Positions 25,751 to 35,721 are shown, numbered from the stretch's first letter. The stretch: 64,000 nucleotides of DNA from Halostella pelagica (GCA_005954745.1 CP040678.1:3139199-3203198); one strand, 5' to 3'. The notes: a model not told the origin generated them from the sequence alone. Program-made: numbers and translations.

Positions 25751-25989
25751 GCTCTGTCTCCCGTCTTTGAGGGTGTGGCGTTCGTGGTCATCGTCCGGAT
25801 CTCTTTCACCTGAGCGTGTGATACTGACCCTTATAACTTATATCCGTGCGTTAAGGGGTTCGTTCTGTCGTTCTGTCGAGTACGAGAGTACGGCAGCGCA
25901 TCGTCCCTCGTCGATCTGCGCAAATCCGCCTGACGGATGCTACCTAGTCACGAATTACCATTTTATCCACAGCGAACATATCGTGGCCC

Positions 25990-27039
25990 ATGTCGCAACT
26001 CCAGGCGCACTACGAAGCGGTTCGAGAACGCCGCGGCTACGACGCGGTCGACGTGCCGATCGGTGACCTGTCAGCGTCGTACGGCCGGAACCGCTTCGCG
26101 TTCACCGAGGACGCCGACGCAGTGGCGCGAGCGACCCCGGCCGAAACGTGCGTTTCAGTGGGTCTCTCGATGACTGGTGCCCCACACGTCGGAACGCTGG
26201 GACAGATCCAGTCTGCCGTCGACCTCCAGCGTGCCGGATTCCACGTGCAACTGGTTCTCGCGGATATGGTGGTGTACAACGCGGGCGAAGCCGATATCGA
26301 AATCCTCCGCGCTCGCGCCGAGCGCTATCGGAAACTCGCGCTGGAGATGGGGTTCGATCCCGAGCGCGGACGGATCTACTCACAGGACGAGTCTCACGGC
26401 GTCTTGCACACCGGATTCCTGCTCGCGAGAGACTACGATCCCGACGCGGGAGACGGACGGGACGAACGGTCGACAGAGTTCGAGGAGGCGCTCGACGCTG
26501 CCTACGACGACCTTGACGAGTCAAGCGACGCGACCGAGTTCTCCCGGGCGTTGTGCGGACTCCTCCTCGCCGCAGACTCGATCAACCCGCTGCTGAAAGA
26601 CGAGTACGAGCGCGTTCTCCTCGCTCTCGGCGCTGACAACGTCGGCCTCGCTCGCCACATCGACGCCGTCCGCGAACGCGCCGGCGTCGACGGGTCAGTG
26701 GTCGGCCTGTACTCCCGACTCGTAGACGGGGTCGACGACACGCCCAAGATGTCGAAGAGCATCCCCGGTTCGAGCGTTCACCTCGACATGGATCCCGAGA
26801 CACTCCGCGAGTCCGTCCGCGACCCGGATCTGGACGCGGACCGACCGGCGGAATCAGTCGTCTTTCAGATGATGCGTCACGCGTCGCCGTACTCGGCGTC
26901 GACGCTCGACGACCTGCGAGCGGTCTGCGACGGGAACTCTGCGGGAACTCGTTCCGGCGAGCGCTGGTCCGAGGCCGTGCGGGAGTACGCCGACTACCTT
27001 GCAGATCTCGCCGAGACGTGGCGACGGACTGCCGGCTAG
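25990..27039 (+). CDS. Class I aminoacyl-tRNA synthetase-like protein (TrpRS/TyrRS group)
   Basis: A 349-residue protein with a Rossmann catalytic core: LSMTGAPHVGTLGQIQSAVD contains a HIGH-like motif (HVGT), LVLADMVVYNAGEADIE is the TrpRS/TyrRS-like second strand, and PKMSKSIPGSSVHLDM is an intact KMSKS loop. The C-terminal anticodon-recognition helices are only about 80 residues. The motif set fits tyrosyl/tryptophanyl synthetases, but the N-terminal substrate pocket diverges from canonical archaeal TrpRS (no clear GRxPSGxxHxGH). It could be a second TrpRS or a paralogue with another job. The ERCC4 nuclease gene follows in opposite orientation. Confidence 0.78.
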   Translation: MSQLQAHYEAVRERRGYDAVDVPIGDLSASYGRNRFAFTEDADAVARATPAETCVSVGLSMTGAPHVGTLGQIQSAVDLQRAGFHVQLVLADMVVYNAGEADIEILRARAERYRKLALEMGFDPERGRIYSQDESHGVLHTGFLLARDYDPDAGDGRDERSTEFEEALDAAYDDLDESSDATEFSRALCGLLLAADSINPLLKDEYERVLLALGADNVGLARHIDAVRERAGVDGSVVGLYSRLVDGVDDTPKMSKSIPGSSVHLDMDPETLRESVRDPDLDADRPAESVVFQMMRHASPYSASTLDDLRAVCDGNSAGTRSGERWSEAVREYADYLADLAETWRRTAG

Positions 27040-27040
27040 T

Positions 27041-27694
27041 TCACCCCTCTCGACGAAACGCTTCGTAGATCGCCGCCGCGCGCTTCGGGCCGACGCCCTC
27101 AACTGCCAGTAGCTCCTCTTCCGTGGCGGCGACCAGCGACTCGACCGACGGAAACGTTTCGTACAGTGCGTCCGCAGTCCCGGGACCGACGCCGTCGATA
27201 CAGCCGTACATCCGCTTGGCGACGGGTTCAGTTCTGCTGGTCACTGCGCCGGTCGACAGGGCGCGCGCTGACGGCTCTTCGGTGTGTTTGCGCGCCAGGC
27301 GAACGGCAACGTCGGCGAGTCGGTCGCCGTCGCCGCACGGTATCACCGGCGTTCCTAACCGGGCGGTGATCGACGCCACGGTCCCCCGAACCGACGCGTC
27401 CGGGACGCCGGGCCGGCGGCTTTCGACCTCTCGGAGGTTCCCTTCGATGAGGACGTACGCGTGGTCGTACGTCTCGTTCATCTGCCGGACCTGCGCTTCC
27501 AGGTCCGACCCGACGCGACCTATCGTCGACTGCAGGTAGTCATCGCTCGTCTTCCGTTCGAACCCGACGTTCCTGATGACGATGTCGCCGGCGGCGAGAC
27601 GGCGGACCTCGACGGCATCCACGTCCGCGTGGCTCCGTAACGCCGCCGCGACCGCGGGCGGCTCCCGGTCGTCTACGAATGCGGAGACGGCCAT
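27041..27694 (-). CDS. Stand-alone ERCC4/XPF-type structure-specific nuclease
   Basis: A 217-residue nuclease. The ERCC4 domain has DDREPP at residues 8-13 and the catalytic GDxxxxxxxxERKxxxD motif (G36-D37, E46-R47-K48, D51: AAGDIVIRNVGFERKTSDDY). From about 160 a (HhH)2 DNA-binding module follows (CIDGVGPGTADALYETFPS; LLAVEGVGPKRAAAIYEAF). No helicase domain, unlike Hef at 39917 in the same window. It should cut branched or flap DNA near junctions. Convergent with the synthetase-like gene. Confidence 0.93.
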   Translation of the reverse strand: MAVSAFVDDREPPAVAAALRSHADVDAVEVRRLAAGDIVIRNVGFERKTSDDYLQSTIGRVGSDLEAQVRQMNETYDHAYVLIEGNLREVESRRPGVPDASVRGTVASITARLGTPVIPCGDGDRLADVAVRLARKHTEEPSARALSTGAVTSRTEPVAKRMYGCIDGVGPGTADALYETFPSVESLVAATEEELLAVEGVGPKRAAAIYEAFRREG

Positions 27695-27834
27695 ACGATC
27701 AACCGAACGTAGACGCCCGTTCGGTATGAACGTCAGGTTCGTCGCCGGCGCGGGACGGGTCGATACTCTCGCTCAGCGGAACGACGTTTCCGCGAACCGA
27801 AACGTCGATAGGCGTCACCGTTCATCCCGCCGAC

Positions 27835-28455
27835 ATGGTGTCGTCTGTCGCCGGGACGTTTTCCGCGGTGTTCGCGCCCGAGTACTTCGTCCTCCTCTGT
27901 ACGCTCGCGCTGATCGGCTACGAATGGCGGGCCGCACCAGCGAGGAACTATCCGGGGCTCGCAGTCCGGGTAGGAGCGCTCGCCGCGGCCTGGGCCGTCG
28001 CGTACGTCGTTTACGACGCGGGTCCAGTTCTCTTCGATACCGTCCCGGAGTGGGGGCCGGATTTCACCGGCAGCCTCGGCATCGCTGTCGGCTTCTTTCT
28101 CCTCTGGGCGGTCTGGCGGCTCCGAGTCTGGGGACCGCTACTCCCGGCGCTTTCGGCGGTACTCCTCGGTCTAACCGTCCCTCACCTCATGCTGACGCCG
28201 TTCTGGGACGTGTCGAGTCACGTTGCCTACGCCGCCGCACCGGCGGGCTATCTGGCCCTGCTCGATCGCCGGTTTTCGCCGCTGCTTGCCGTCCCGGTCG
28301 GAATGGTCGTCGCCCGTCCCCTCGCCGGCGCGCACACGTGGCCGGAATCTATCGGCGGTCTCCTGTTGGCCGCCGGCGTCCTCGCGTGCTTCCGGTACGT
28401 TCGGGGCCAGGAGAGTGACGCTTTCAATACCGCCGCGCACGAGATCCGACCATGA
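27835..28455 (+). CDS. PAP2-like integral membrane protein
   Basis: A 206-residue protein with about six membrane helices. Late in the protein SSHVAY and VARPLAGAHTWPESIGG resemble motifs 2 (PSGH) and 3 (SRxxxxxHxxxD) of PAP2 lipid phosphatases: R, five residues, H, three residues, then E instead of D. Motif 1 (KxxxxxxRP) is not visible. So it is either a divergent lipid phosphatase or a non-catalytic relative. Its stop overlaps the start of the P450 gene by 4 bases, making a two-gene operon. Confidence 0.68.
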   Translation: MVSSVAGTFSAVFAPEYFVLLCTLALIGYEWRAAPARNYPGLAVRVGALAAAWAVAYVVYDAGPVLFDTVPEWGPDFTGSLGIAVGFFLLWAVWRLRVWGPLLPALSAVLLGLTVPHLMLTPFWDVSSHVAYAAAPAGYLALLDRRFSPLLAVPVGMVVARPLAGAHTWPESIGGLLLAAGVLACFRYVRGQESDAFNTAAHEIRP

Positions 28456-29774
28456 GTAACCAGGAGGTTCCGACCCCCTCTGGACTGCCCGTTCTGGGCC
28501 ACACCGTGGCGTTCGCCCGCGACCCGTTCGGTTTTCTCGACCGGGCTACCGGCGAGGCGGGCGACGCGTTCCGGATGGATGTCGTCGGAACGGACGTCTA
28601 CGTCCTCACGCATCCGGAGCACTTCAGACAGGTGCTCGTGACGGACGTCGACCGGTTCGGGAAAACGGAGGATTTCTCGCGGGCGTTCGGCTCCGGCCTG
28701 CTCTCCACCGAGGGCGACCGGTGGCGACGACAGCGGGACCAGCTGCAGCCGTTCTTCTACGCCGACCGGATCCGAGGGTACGGAGACACCATGGTCGAGC
28801 AGATAGAGCGTCGCGCGGAACGGTGGTCGCCCGGCGAGACGCTGGACGTTGCGAGCGAGATGAAAACCCTCACGCTCGAAGTGCTGTTCGCGACGCTGTT
28901 CGGCCGCAAACTGGACCCGACGGCCGACGCGGACCTCTACGCCGCCGCGAACGGACTGAACGCGTGGTTCGCGCCGTCGTCGTGGGCGCTCCCGACGTGG
29001 GTACCTACGCCCGCGCGGCGGCGGTTCCGAAACTCGTCGCAACGACTCCGGGAGGAGGTCGACCGTCTCGTTCGGGCCCGGGAGCGGGCGGACGGCGCGG
29101 GCGACGACCTCGTCTCGAAGCTCCTCGCAGTCCGCGACGCCGCCGACGGACGGGGTCCGACTGACGAGACGATCAAAGACCAGCTAGTGACGTTCACGTT
29201 CGCCGGTCACGAGACGACGGCGCTTGCCCTGACGTACACCTGGTATCTCCTATCGGAACATCCGGACGTGCGCGACCGGCTCTACGCCGAACTCGACGCG
29301 GTTGTCGACGGGCGCGAGCCGACCGCTGCGGACGTCGAGCGACTCGATTACGCGGATAGCGTCCTCCGGGAAGCGATGCGGCTCTACCCCCCGGTCCACA
29401 CCATCCCGCGCCGGACGGAGGACGCAGTCGACGTCGACGGCTACCGCATCCCGGCCGACAGCGAAGTCCACCTCTCGGTCCGACAGGTACATCGCAACGG
29501 GGCGTTTTACGACGACCCCGGCGCGTTCCGACCGGAGCGGTGGACCGAGGCGTCCGACCGTGAGAGACACGAGTTCGCCTACGCCCCGTTCGGCGGCGGC
29601 CGGCGAACCTGCATCGGCCGGGCGTTCGCGCTGTTCGAGGCGAAACTGGTGCTCGCGACTATCGGTCAGCGGTACCGCCTTGACGCGCCGGCTGACTTCG
29701 ACCTCGAACTCGACCCGCAGATGACGACGCAACCTGACGGCGCGGTGCCGATGGCCGTCACCGAACGCGACTGA
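28452..29774 (+). CDS. Cytochrome P450
   Basis: A 440-residue haem monooxygenase. Seen: I-helix oxygen-activation motif AGHETT (251-256), K-helix ExxR (E307-R310), PERF-like FRPERW (359-364), and haem loop FGGGRRTCIG with thiolate ligand C387. The N-terminus has no membrane anchor, so a soluble enzyme. General layout fits the haloarchaeal CYP174-like group. No ferredoxin reductase is adjacent; the 81-residue ferredoxin at 37271 or the 2Fe-2S protein at 59273 are possible donors. Translationally coupled to the PAP2-like gene, suggesting a lipid or isoprenoid substrate. Confidence 0.95.
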   Translation: MSNQEVPTPSGLPVLGHTVAFARDPFGFLDRATGEAGDAFRMDVVGTDVYVLTHPEHFRQVLVTDVDRFGKTEDFSRAFGSGLLSTEGDRWRRQRDQLQPFFYADRIRGYGDTMVEQIERRAERWSPGETLDVASEMKTLTLEVLFATLFGRKLDPTADADLYAAANGLNAWFAPSSWALPTWVPTPARRRFRNSSQRLREEVDRLVRARERADGAGDDLVSKLLAVRDAADGRGPTDETIKDQLVTFTFAGHETTALALTYTWYLLSEHPDVRDRLYAELDAVVDGREPTAADVERLDYADSVLREAMRLYPPVHTIPRRTEDAVDVDGYRIPADSEVHLSVRQVHRNGAFYDDPGAFRPERWTEASDRERHEFAYAPFGGGRRTCIGRAFALFEAKLVLATIGQRYRLDAPADFDLELDPQMTTQPDGAVPMAVTERD

Positions 29775-30001
29775 CGGCGTGGGGTGGTATGCGCCGCGTG
29801 CGAGCAATTCGTCCCGCGTCTGGACGGTGAGGGAAGCGCCGCCGGTGGACGACTCCTTGGACCGACGAGATACTGGCCGGCATCCAGGTGTCTCCACTGA
29901 TAGCCGTCGTGAACCTGCGTGTCCTCGTGTACGATTCCGTCGACGAAACGGGTGAACGGCTCCGTCACCGTCCCGGCGTACGCGCGCCGGGGAGAAAAGC
30001 G

Positions 30002-30970
30002 CTAGTCGTCCTCCAAAACGTCGGTCTGTTCCTGGTAGCGGTTCCGGATAGTCACTTCCGTCACCTGCGCGACCTCGGCCACTTCCCGCTGGGTCTGTTT
30101 TTCGTCGCACTCCAGCGAGGCGGTGTAGATCGCGGCTGCCGCAAACCCGGTTGGGGACTTCCCGGAGTGGAGCCCTTCCTTCGCAGTCTCCTCGACTATC
30201 TCTCTTGCACGCGTCCGTACCTCCTCGTTCACGTCGAGCTCCGAGCTAAACCGCGGGATGAACTGCTTCGGGTCGACGGGTTTCATCTCGAGGTCGAGTT
30301 CCTGGGAGATGTACCGGTACGTTCGGCCGATCTCTCGACGGTCGACCCGGGAGACCTCGGTGATCTCCTCTAAGCTCCTGGCGATCCCTTCCTTGCGGCA
30401 GGAGGCGTACAGCGTCGCGGTGGCGACGCCCTCGATGGAACGCCCGCGGATGAGGTCCTCGTCCAGAGCACGGCGATACATCACGCTCGATATCTCCCGG
30501 ACGAACCGAGGGACGCCGAGCGCGGACGCCATGCGGTCTATCTCCGAGAGTGCCTGCTTCAGGTTGCGCTCACCGGCGTCGCGGGTGCGGATCCGGCGCT
30601 GCCACTTCCGGAGCCTGTGTAACTGTCCGCGCTTCTCGGATTCGATCGACCGCCCCTTCGCGTCCGTGTTGCGCCAGTCGATATCCGTCGTCAGTCCGCG
30701 GTCGTGCATCGTCTCGGTCGTCGGTGCCCCGACCCGAGACTTTTCCTGCCGTTCCTGGTGGCTGAACGCCCGCCACTCCGGCCCGTAATCGATCGCCTCG
30801 TCGTCGACGACGAGGCCGCAGTCGTCACAGACAAGTTCCCCACGGTCGGGGCTCTGGACGAACCGTTCGGTGCCACACTCCGGGCACTCGGAGTCCTCCT
30901 CTGTGCTCTCTGGTTCTATCTCGGCGCGACGGCCGCTTCGATGGGTGTTCAGGCGTGACATTGTGTGCAT
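30002..30970 (-). CDS. tfb: Transcription initiation factor IIB (TFB)
   Basis: A 322-residue general transcription factor that bridges TBP-promoter DNA and RNA polymerase. N-terminal zinc ribbon C29-xx-C32...C48-xx-C51 (CPECG, CDDCG), B-finger region around [19 protein letters not shown], then two cyclin-like repeats (about 115-210 and 215-310), the second ending [12 protein letters not shown], which carries the BRE-contacting helix. ATG 30961 is an alternative start. Haloarchaea have several TFBs; which one cannot be said. 29775-30001 (227 bp) between it and the P450 is without a visible gene. Confidence 0.96.
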   Translation of the reverse strand: MHTMSRLNTHRSGRRAEIEPESTEEDSECPECGTERFVQSPDRGELVCDDCGLVVDDEAIDYGPEWRAFSHQERQEKSRVGAPTTETMHDRGLTTDIDWRNTDAKGRSIESEKRGQLHRLRKWQRRIRTRDAGERNLKQALSEIDRMASALGVPRFVREISSVMYRRALDEDLIRGRSIEGVATATLYASCRKEGIARSLEEITEVSRVDRREIGRTYRYISQELDLEMKPVDPKQFIPRFSSELDVNEEVRTRAREIVEETAKEGLHSGKSPTGFAAAAIYTASLECDEKQTQREVAEVAQVTEVTIRNRYQEQTDVLEDD

Positions 30971-31125
30971 CCGGGAGATGACGGCGGCGACTGGCAGTCC
31001 CGACCAGACGGAAAAGCGCCAGCGGTTCGACCGACTGCCCCCATCCCCTCTTCTGTTTTCGCGTTACCGATCCCGACCCTTTGTTATGAACCGGCTATGA
31101 TCGCCCGACCGAGGGCAACGTCTGG

Positions 31126-31224
31126 TTACTCGGTGACATACCACTGCGACGCCTCCGTACCAGTCCCGTCGGGGGGTTTGTACCCTTCTACGCGAACGTA
31201 AGGGATGTCTTCCCGTGACCGTTC
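31126..31224 (-). pseudogene. Possible gene relic in the tfb/OYE spacer
   Basis: Minus-strand frame of 32 codons ending ...YVRVEGYKPPDGTG then TEASQWYVTE and TAA. It has clearly protein-like composition but no start codon; an in-frame TGA at 31225-31227 separates it from a short upstream ATG frame (MGGAVIDRND). Probably the 3' end of a decayed gene. The rest of 30971-31492 shows nothing recognisable apart from the tfb promoter area. Confidence 0.35.
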
Positions 31225-31492
31225 TCAATCGTTTCTGTCAATTACTGCGCCGCCCATCTTACTAGATACCAAACAGAACAGTAACGTACAACTATACCCC
31301 GTTCCGGGCCTGCTCTGTACCGGCTCCGAGACCGGCCGCCGGCGGAACGGGGTGTCGGTACTGACGCCGTACCATGGCGGTCTACCGCCGCGTTCGACTC
31401 CGGGTTGTTCTCTTACCGAACGTATCGTCGGCTATACGGACGCTAATTCGTCCTTTCTTCCGTCGCTATCCGCCGATGAGTGGGGTCGGTCG

Positions 31493-32803
31493 TCACTCTT
31501 CCCGGTCGTACGCACCCGCTTTCTCTAACCGCCCCCGCGCCGCCAGCACTGACGGCGTTCGACAGACGCCCGGGGCACCCGTGACCTGCGGCACCGTGCA
31601 GTTGTTGCAGCTCTCGCAGACTGTCCGGGCGGGAGGTTCGTCGAGCAAGCGCGCTCCGAGTCGGGGTTCGGCGTAGAACGGGCGGCCAACGCCGACCGCG
31701 TCGCAGGCGTCACCCAGCAGGCGGTCTATCTGCTCGCGGCCCCGGATCCCGCCTTCCGCGAGGACCGGAACGTCGACGCGGTCGCGGACGCGACGGCAGA
31801 AATCCGCGTTCCATCCTGGTTCGAAGTCGTACCGCCGCGACTGCAGTCGGTTGAGCGCGGCGACGAGTCGTTTGCGGAACCGTCCGCCGAACGCCGCGTC
31901 GTACCCCGTCTGGAACCGCTCGTCCGACCACGCGCGCTCCGGAAACTCGCCGCGGACAATGCTCATGTCCCACACCACGGACCCTTGTACCGGAACGACG
32001 GCGTCGTACCCTATCTCGCACAGCAACTCGGCGATCCGAACGCCGTCTCCGAGGCTCAGATGCCGTCGGACGAGCGCCGGAGCGGCGGTTTCGGCCGGCA
32101 CTTTCGTCACCAGGGGGATGTCGCCCGCCCGCTCCCGGATCTCGTCGTGGACGACTTCGAGAAAGCGAACGCGCTCCCGGTGTGACCCGCCGAACTCGTC
32201 GTCCCGGCGGTTGTAAAACGGCGAGAGGAACTGCTGGAGGATGCCCATGTTCGCCCCGGCGAGGTGGACCATGTCGTAGCCCGCATTGACGGCGCGCTCC
32301 GCGGCGGCCCCGAAGTCGGCGGCGAGGTCGTACACCTCCGCGGTCGAAAGCACGTGCGGGTCGTACGACAGAAAGCCCGACCTATCGAGCGCGCGGAGCT
32401 GCCAGGGGAGACGGGAGACGGCGAGTTGCTCCAGTCCGAGATTCGCCTCGCGGTACTCCGCGTGCCACGTCTCCATGCTCCGGAGGCCGCCGTGTTCGAG
32501 TTGTATCGCGATCCGGCCACCGTGGTCGTGGACGGCGTCGGTCAGCGCGGACAGTTCCGCGACGAACTCGTCGTCGTGGACCCGCGTCATCCCGGGCGCG
32601 GCACACCCTCCCTCCCCGCGGACGATGGTCGCGCCCTGGAAGATCAGACCGACGCCGGACTCGGCGGTGGGCTCTAACTCCGCGATCAGCGTGTCGACGG
32701 CATCCGGCCCGTTGCCGGCACACTCCAACAGCGGGGCGCGGTAGAGCCGATTCGGCACGGTGAGGCCGCCGATATCGACCGGATCTTCGAGCCGGGAGGA
32801 CAT
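31493..32803 (-). CDS. Old yellow enzyme family FMN/Fe-S oxidoreductase
   Basis: About 436 residues from ATG 32803 (MSSRLEDPVDIGGLTVPNRL). TIM-barrel FMN enzyme: PNRLYRAPL at the first strand, AIQLEHGG, GYDMVHLAGANMGILQQFLSP with the family's substrate HxxxGY-like region and NRRDDEFGGSHRERVRFLEVV, VLAEGGI and DAVGVGRPFYAEP phosphate-binding strands. Near the C-terminus CESCNNC...C suggests the 4Fe-4S site known from 2,4-dienoyl-CoA reductases, but the C-terminal FAD/NAD domains of those (about 670 residues) are absent. It could reduce enones or dienoyl-CoA. Downstream of cgi121 on the same strand, 69 bp apart. Confidence 0.88.
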   Translation of the reverse strand: MSSRLEDPVDIGGLTVPNRLYRAPLLECAGNGPDAVDTLIAELEPTAESGVGLIFQGATIVRGEGGCAAPGMTRVHDDEFVAELSALTDAVHDHGGRIAIQLEHGGLRSMETWHAEYREANLGLEQLAVSRLPWQLRALDRSGFLSYDPHVLSTAEVYDLAADFGAAAERAVNAGYDMVHLAGANMGILQQFLSPFYNRRDDEFGGSHRERVRFLEVVHDEIRERAGDIPLVTKVPAETAAPALVRRHLSLGDGVRIAELLCEIGYDAVVPVQGSVVWDMSIVRGEFPERAWSDERFQTGYDAAFGGRFRKRLVAALNRLQSRRYDFEPGWNADFCRRVRDRVDVPVLAEGGIRGREQIDRLLGDACDAVGVGRPFYAEPRLGARLLDEPPARTVCESCNNCTVPQVTGAPGVCRTPSVLAARGRLEKAGAYDREE

Positions 32804-32872
32804 GCTCTCACGTTGGAGTGCGCTCGTCAAAAGCGTTCAGTCGCCCATACTGCTGAACTCGACCTATCGAAA

Positions 32873-33370
32873 CTACTTCTCGACTTCTAACAACGCCACT
32901 CGTTCGCACACCAGAGCACCGATATCCGCGTCCGTCGCGTCGCGTTCGGCGTCGGTCACGTCGAAAAAGTCCCGGAGTAGCTCTTCGTCGGCGTGTTCGA
33001 CGGCGGCGGTCGGTTCGGTGATGTCGAGCTGTTCGGTCGCGGCCTCTGTCGCGCCCGCCTCGTCGTCCCCGTCTATCAGCACCACGACCGCCTGTTCGCC
33101 CTCGCTGACGCCCATCTCGAAGGCCTGGTTGATCTGTCGCCGCCCGGCGGCGTACAGCAGTATCTCGACGCCACGGTTCCGAGCGACGTTCTCGCCGCGT
33201 TCGATAGCGCGGTCTGCGAGCTCGACGGCCCGTTCGAGATGGTCCCGGCCGGCGACGTAGCGGGCGTCGAACGCCTGCACGGCACAACCATGCTCGTCTC
33301 CGATCTTCCCCAGTCGCTCGACCAGCGCGTCGGTGTCGTCGACGGTCAGGCGGCCTTCGACCAACTCCAT
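32873..33370 (-). CDS. cgi121: KEOPS complex subunit Cgi121
   Basis: A 165-residue subunit of KEOPS, which makes the t6A modification on ANN-decoding tRNAs; Cgi121 binds the tRNA CCA end and stimulates Bud32. Hallmarks: AVQAFDARYVAGRDHLERAV, NVARNRGVEILLYAAGRRQI and QAFEMGVSEGEQAVVVLIDG. Its ATG shares an A with the hel308 TGA (TGATG), giving translational coupling. The pairing with a Hel308 helicase recurs in archaea. Confidence 0.93.
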   Translation of the reverse strand: MELVEGRLTVDDTDALVERLGKIGDEHGCAVQAFDARYVAGRDHLERAVELADRAIERGENVARNRGVEILLYAAGRRQINQAFEMGVSEGEQAVVVLIDGDDEAGATEAATEQLDITEPTAAVEHADEELLRDFFDVTDAERDATDADIGALVCERVALLEVEK

Positions 33371-35721
33371 CAGAAATCACCCAGGCTCGCCTGTCCGGCG
33401 TCGTCCGACTCGTTCGCGGCGGACGATTCCGCCGATTCCTCCCGTTCGTCTCGCCCGTCGCCTCCGCTTCCGTCCGTCGACGGGACGGCGTCGCCCGTCG
33501 CCTCGTCGACGCCCTCCATCGAGGGGTCCTCACGCCCGGCGTTTTCGAGCACGTTCTCCGCGGTCTTGCGACGGCCGCGCAGTGCGCGCAACACGACCGA
33601 CTTGTCGGCCTCGCGGAGTTCGGACCGCGTCTCGATGCCGGCCTCGTACAGGCGACGTGCGCGCTTGCGGCCGACGCCGCGGACACCCGCCAGGTCGAGC
33701 AGTTCCTCGCCGACGCCGTACTGGACGCGCTTTCGCGCCTCGCGGATGGCGGTCTCCTCCCCGACGTCGAGTTCGTTCGCCAGTTGTTCGGCGGCGTTCA
33801 AGAGCCACTCCGCGGTGTCGACCTTGCCGCGGATGTCGCCCGGCCCGATGCCGTACTTCTCGGTGATGCGGTCCTCGTCCACCTCGCCGGCCCAGTCCTC
33901 CAGTAGCTTCGCCGTCTTCAGCGCGGCGAGCCAGTCCTCGAAGCGGCCCTCCTCGAACTCGCTCGGCGTCGCGCCGAGCAGTTCGCCCTCGCGCTCGTAG
34001 CACAGTTCCACGTACTCCTCGTGGTCGCCCGACCGCAGGTACAGTTCGTACATGTCCGGCGTCCTCGACACCAGGTGATAGAGGCCGAGCGCGGTTGGTC
34101 GCCCCTCCACGGAGCGCAGGCCGTCGACGATCTCGGCGGCGCTCATCGGGTCGAGGTAGAGCCGCGAGACGGTGTGGCCGAGAGCCGTAGCTGTCAGTCT
34201 CCCCTCGTCACGGTCGACGAACTCGTTGCGTTCCAGATACTCCAGTACGTCGTCTGTCACGCGCTCTAGACGGCCCGGCTCGGCGGACTGGGAGGCGTAC
34301 AGGGTCCGTTCCAGGAACGAGAGCAGTTCATCGCGGGATCCTGCGAACCCCGTCGCGACGGTGGCGAGGACGTGGGTTCGCAGCGCCGGTTCGGCGGCCA
34401 GTTTCGACCGGACCGGCTCGGGGTCCGCGTACACGTAGCGGTCGAACAGTTCGTCGAGTTCGTCGTGACTGCTGGCGACGAGCACCGCCTCGCCGTACGG
34501 GTCCATCCCGGGCCGACCCGCGCGACCCATCATCTGGTGGACCTCCAGCACGTCGAGCGGTTGCATGCCGCCGGCGGTGCCGTCGTAGCGCCGCCAGTCC
34601 CGGACGACGACCCGTCGGCTCGGCGTGTTCACGCCCGCCGCGAGCGTCGGCGTCGCGCTGATGACCTTCAGCAATCGGTCGCGGAAGGCGTCCTCGACCA
34701 GCGAGCGGTGGTCGGCCGCCAGTCCGGCGTGGTGGAACGCAGCCCCGCCCTCGACGGCGTCCGCAAGGTCTTCGCTCGTCTCGGTGTCGCTCACGTCGCG
34801 GATCTCGTCCGCCACGTCGGCGAGTTCCTCGCGCTCCTCGACGGTCAGATGCGGGTCGACCGTGTCGGCGAGTCGCCGCGCCGCGGCCTCGGCGTTCCGA
34901 CGGGAGTTGACGAACACGAGCGTCGACCCGTCGTCTTCGAGAGTGTCCCGAACGACGGCGGCGGTCTGTTTCTCGCCGCTTCGCACCTCCAGTTCGGATT
35001 GCGTGCCGTCGTCCAAGTGGAGCGCGTTCCCGTAATGGACCCCTTTCTTCAGGTCGATGGGCCGCCACGTCGAGTCGACGAGTTCGGCGTCCAGCCACTC
35101 CGCGACGTCGTCGGCGTTGCCCACCGTCGCCGACAGCGCCACGGTCTGGAGATCCGGGTTCAACTGGCGGAGTTTCGCAAGCGTCACCTCCAGCGTCGGG
35201 CCGCGCTGGGCGTCGTCGATCAGGTGCACCTCGTCGGCGACGACACAGGAGAGGTCCTCGATCCACGCCGCGCCGTTTCTGACGAGCGAGTCGACTTTCT
35301 CGCTGGTCGCGACGACGATGTCTTTCGTCGACAGCCACTCGCCGTCGCTCTCGTAGTTGCCGGTTGAAACGCCGACTGAGACGCCGTACTCCTCGAACTC
35401 CTCGAACTCGGCTTTCTTCTCGCTCGCAAGCGCCCGGAGCGGGACGATGTACAGCGCTTTCCCGCCGGAAGACGCGCTCTGCTCGTCTGCCGAGCCGTCC
35501 GAGCGTGGCTTGGAGACGCCCCGCTGGATCGCCGACAGCATCGCCAGTTCCGCGATGAGCGTCTTGCCGCTCGCGGTCGGGACGCTCGCGACCACGTTCT
35601 CTCCCTCGGTAACGCCCGCCTCGACGGCCTCGGCCTGCGGGGGGTAGAGCTCCTCGATCCCCTGTTCCTGCAGGTGGTCCGTGACGCCGGGCGGGAGCCC
35701 CGACAGGTCCGCTGTTTTCAT
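33370..35721 (-). CDS. hel308: ATP-dependent DNA helicase Hel308 (Hjm)
   Basis: A 783-residue superfamily 2 3'-5' helicase acting at stalled replication forks. Walker A PTASGKT (48-54), DEVH box [10 protein letters not shown] (161-170), motif III SATVGN, motif [12 protein letters not shown]. The Hel308 ratchet and winged-helix domains follow, and a C-terminal HhH ([20 protein letters not shown]). A roughly 20-residue Ser/Asp-rich insertion after motif I (68-88) is unusual but surface-like. The C-terminus ends in an acidic tail finishing ASLGDF, reminiscent of a PCNA- or RPA-interacting peptide (inference). First gene of the hel308-cgi121 unit. Confidence 0.96.
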   Translation of the reverse strand: MKTADLSGLPPGVTDHLQEQGIEELYPPQAEAVEAGVTEGENVVASVPTASGKTLIAELAMLSAIQRGVSKPRSDGSADEQSASSGGKALYIVPLRALASEKKAEFEEFEEYGVSVGVSTGNYESDGEWLSTKDIVVATSEKVDSLVRNGAAWIEDLSCVVADEVHLIDDAQRGPTLEVTLAKLRQLNPDLQTVALSATVGNADDVAEWLDAELVDSTWRPIDLKKGVHYGNALHLDDGTQSELEVRSGEKQTAAVVRDTLEDDGSTLVFVNSRRNAEAAARRLADTVDPHLTVEEREELADVADEIRDVSDTETSEDLADAVEGGAAFHHAGLAADHRSLVEDAFRDRLLKVISATPTLAAGVNTPSRRVVVRDWRRYDGTAGGMQPLDVLEVHQMMGRAGRPGMDPYGEAVLVASSHDELDELFDRYVYADPEPVRSKLAAEPALRTHVLATVATGFAGSRDELLSFLERTLYASQSAEPGRLERVTDDVLEYLERNEFVDRDEGRLTATALGHTVSRLYLDPMSAAEIVDGLRSVEGRPTALGLYHLVSRTPDMYELYLRSGDHEEYVELCYEREGELLGATPSEFEEGRFEDWLAALKTAKLLEDWAGEVDEDRITEKYGIGPGDIRGKVDTAEWLLNAAEQLANELDVGEETAIREARKRVQYGVGEELLDLAGVRGVGRKRARRLYEAGIETRSELREADKSVVLRALRGRRKTAENVLENAGREDPSMEGVDEATGDAVPSTDGSGGDGRDEREESAESSAANESDDAGQASLGDF

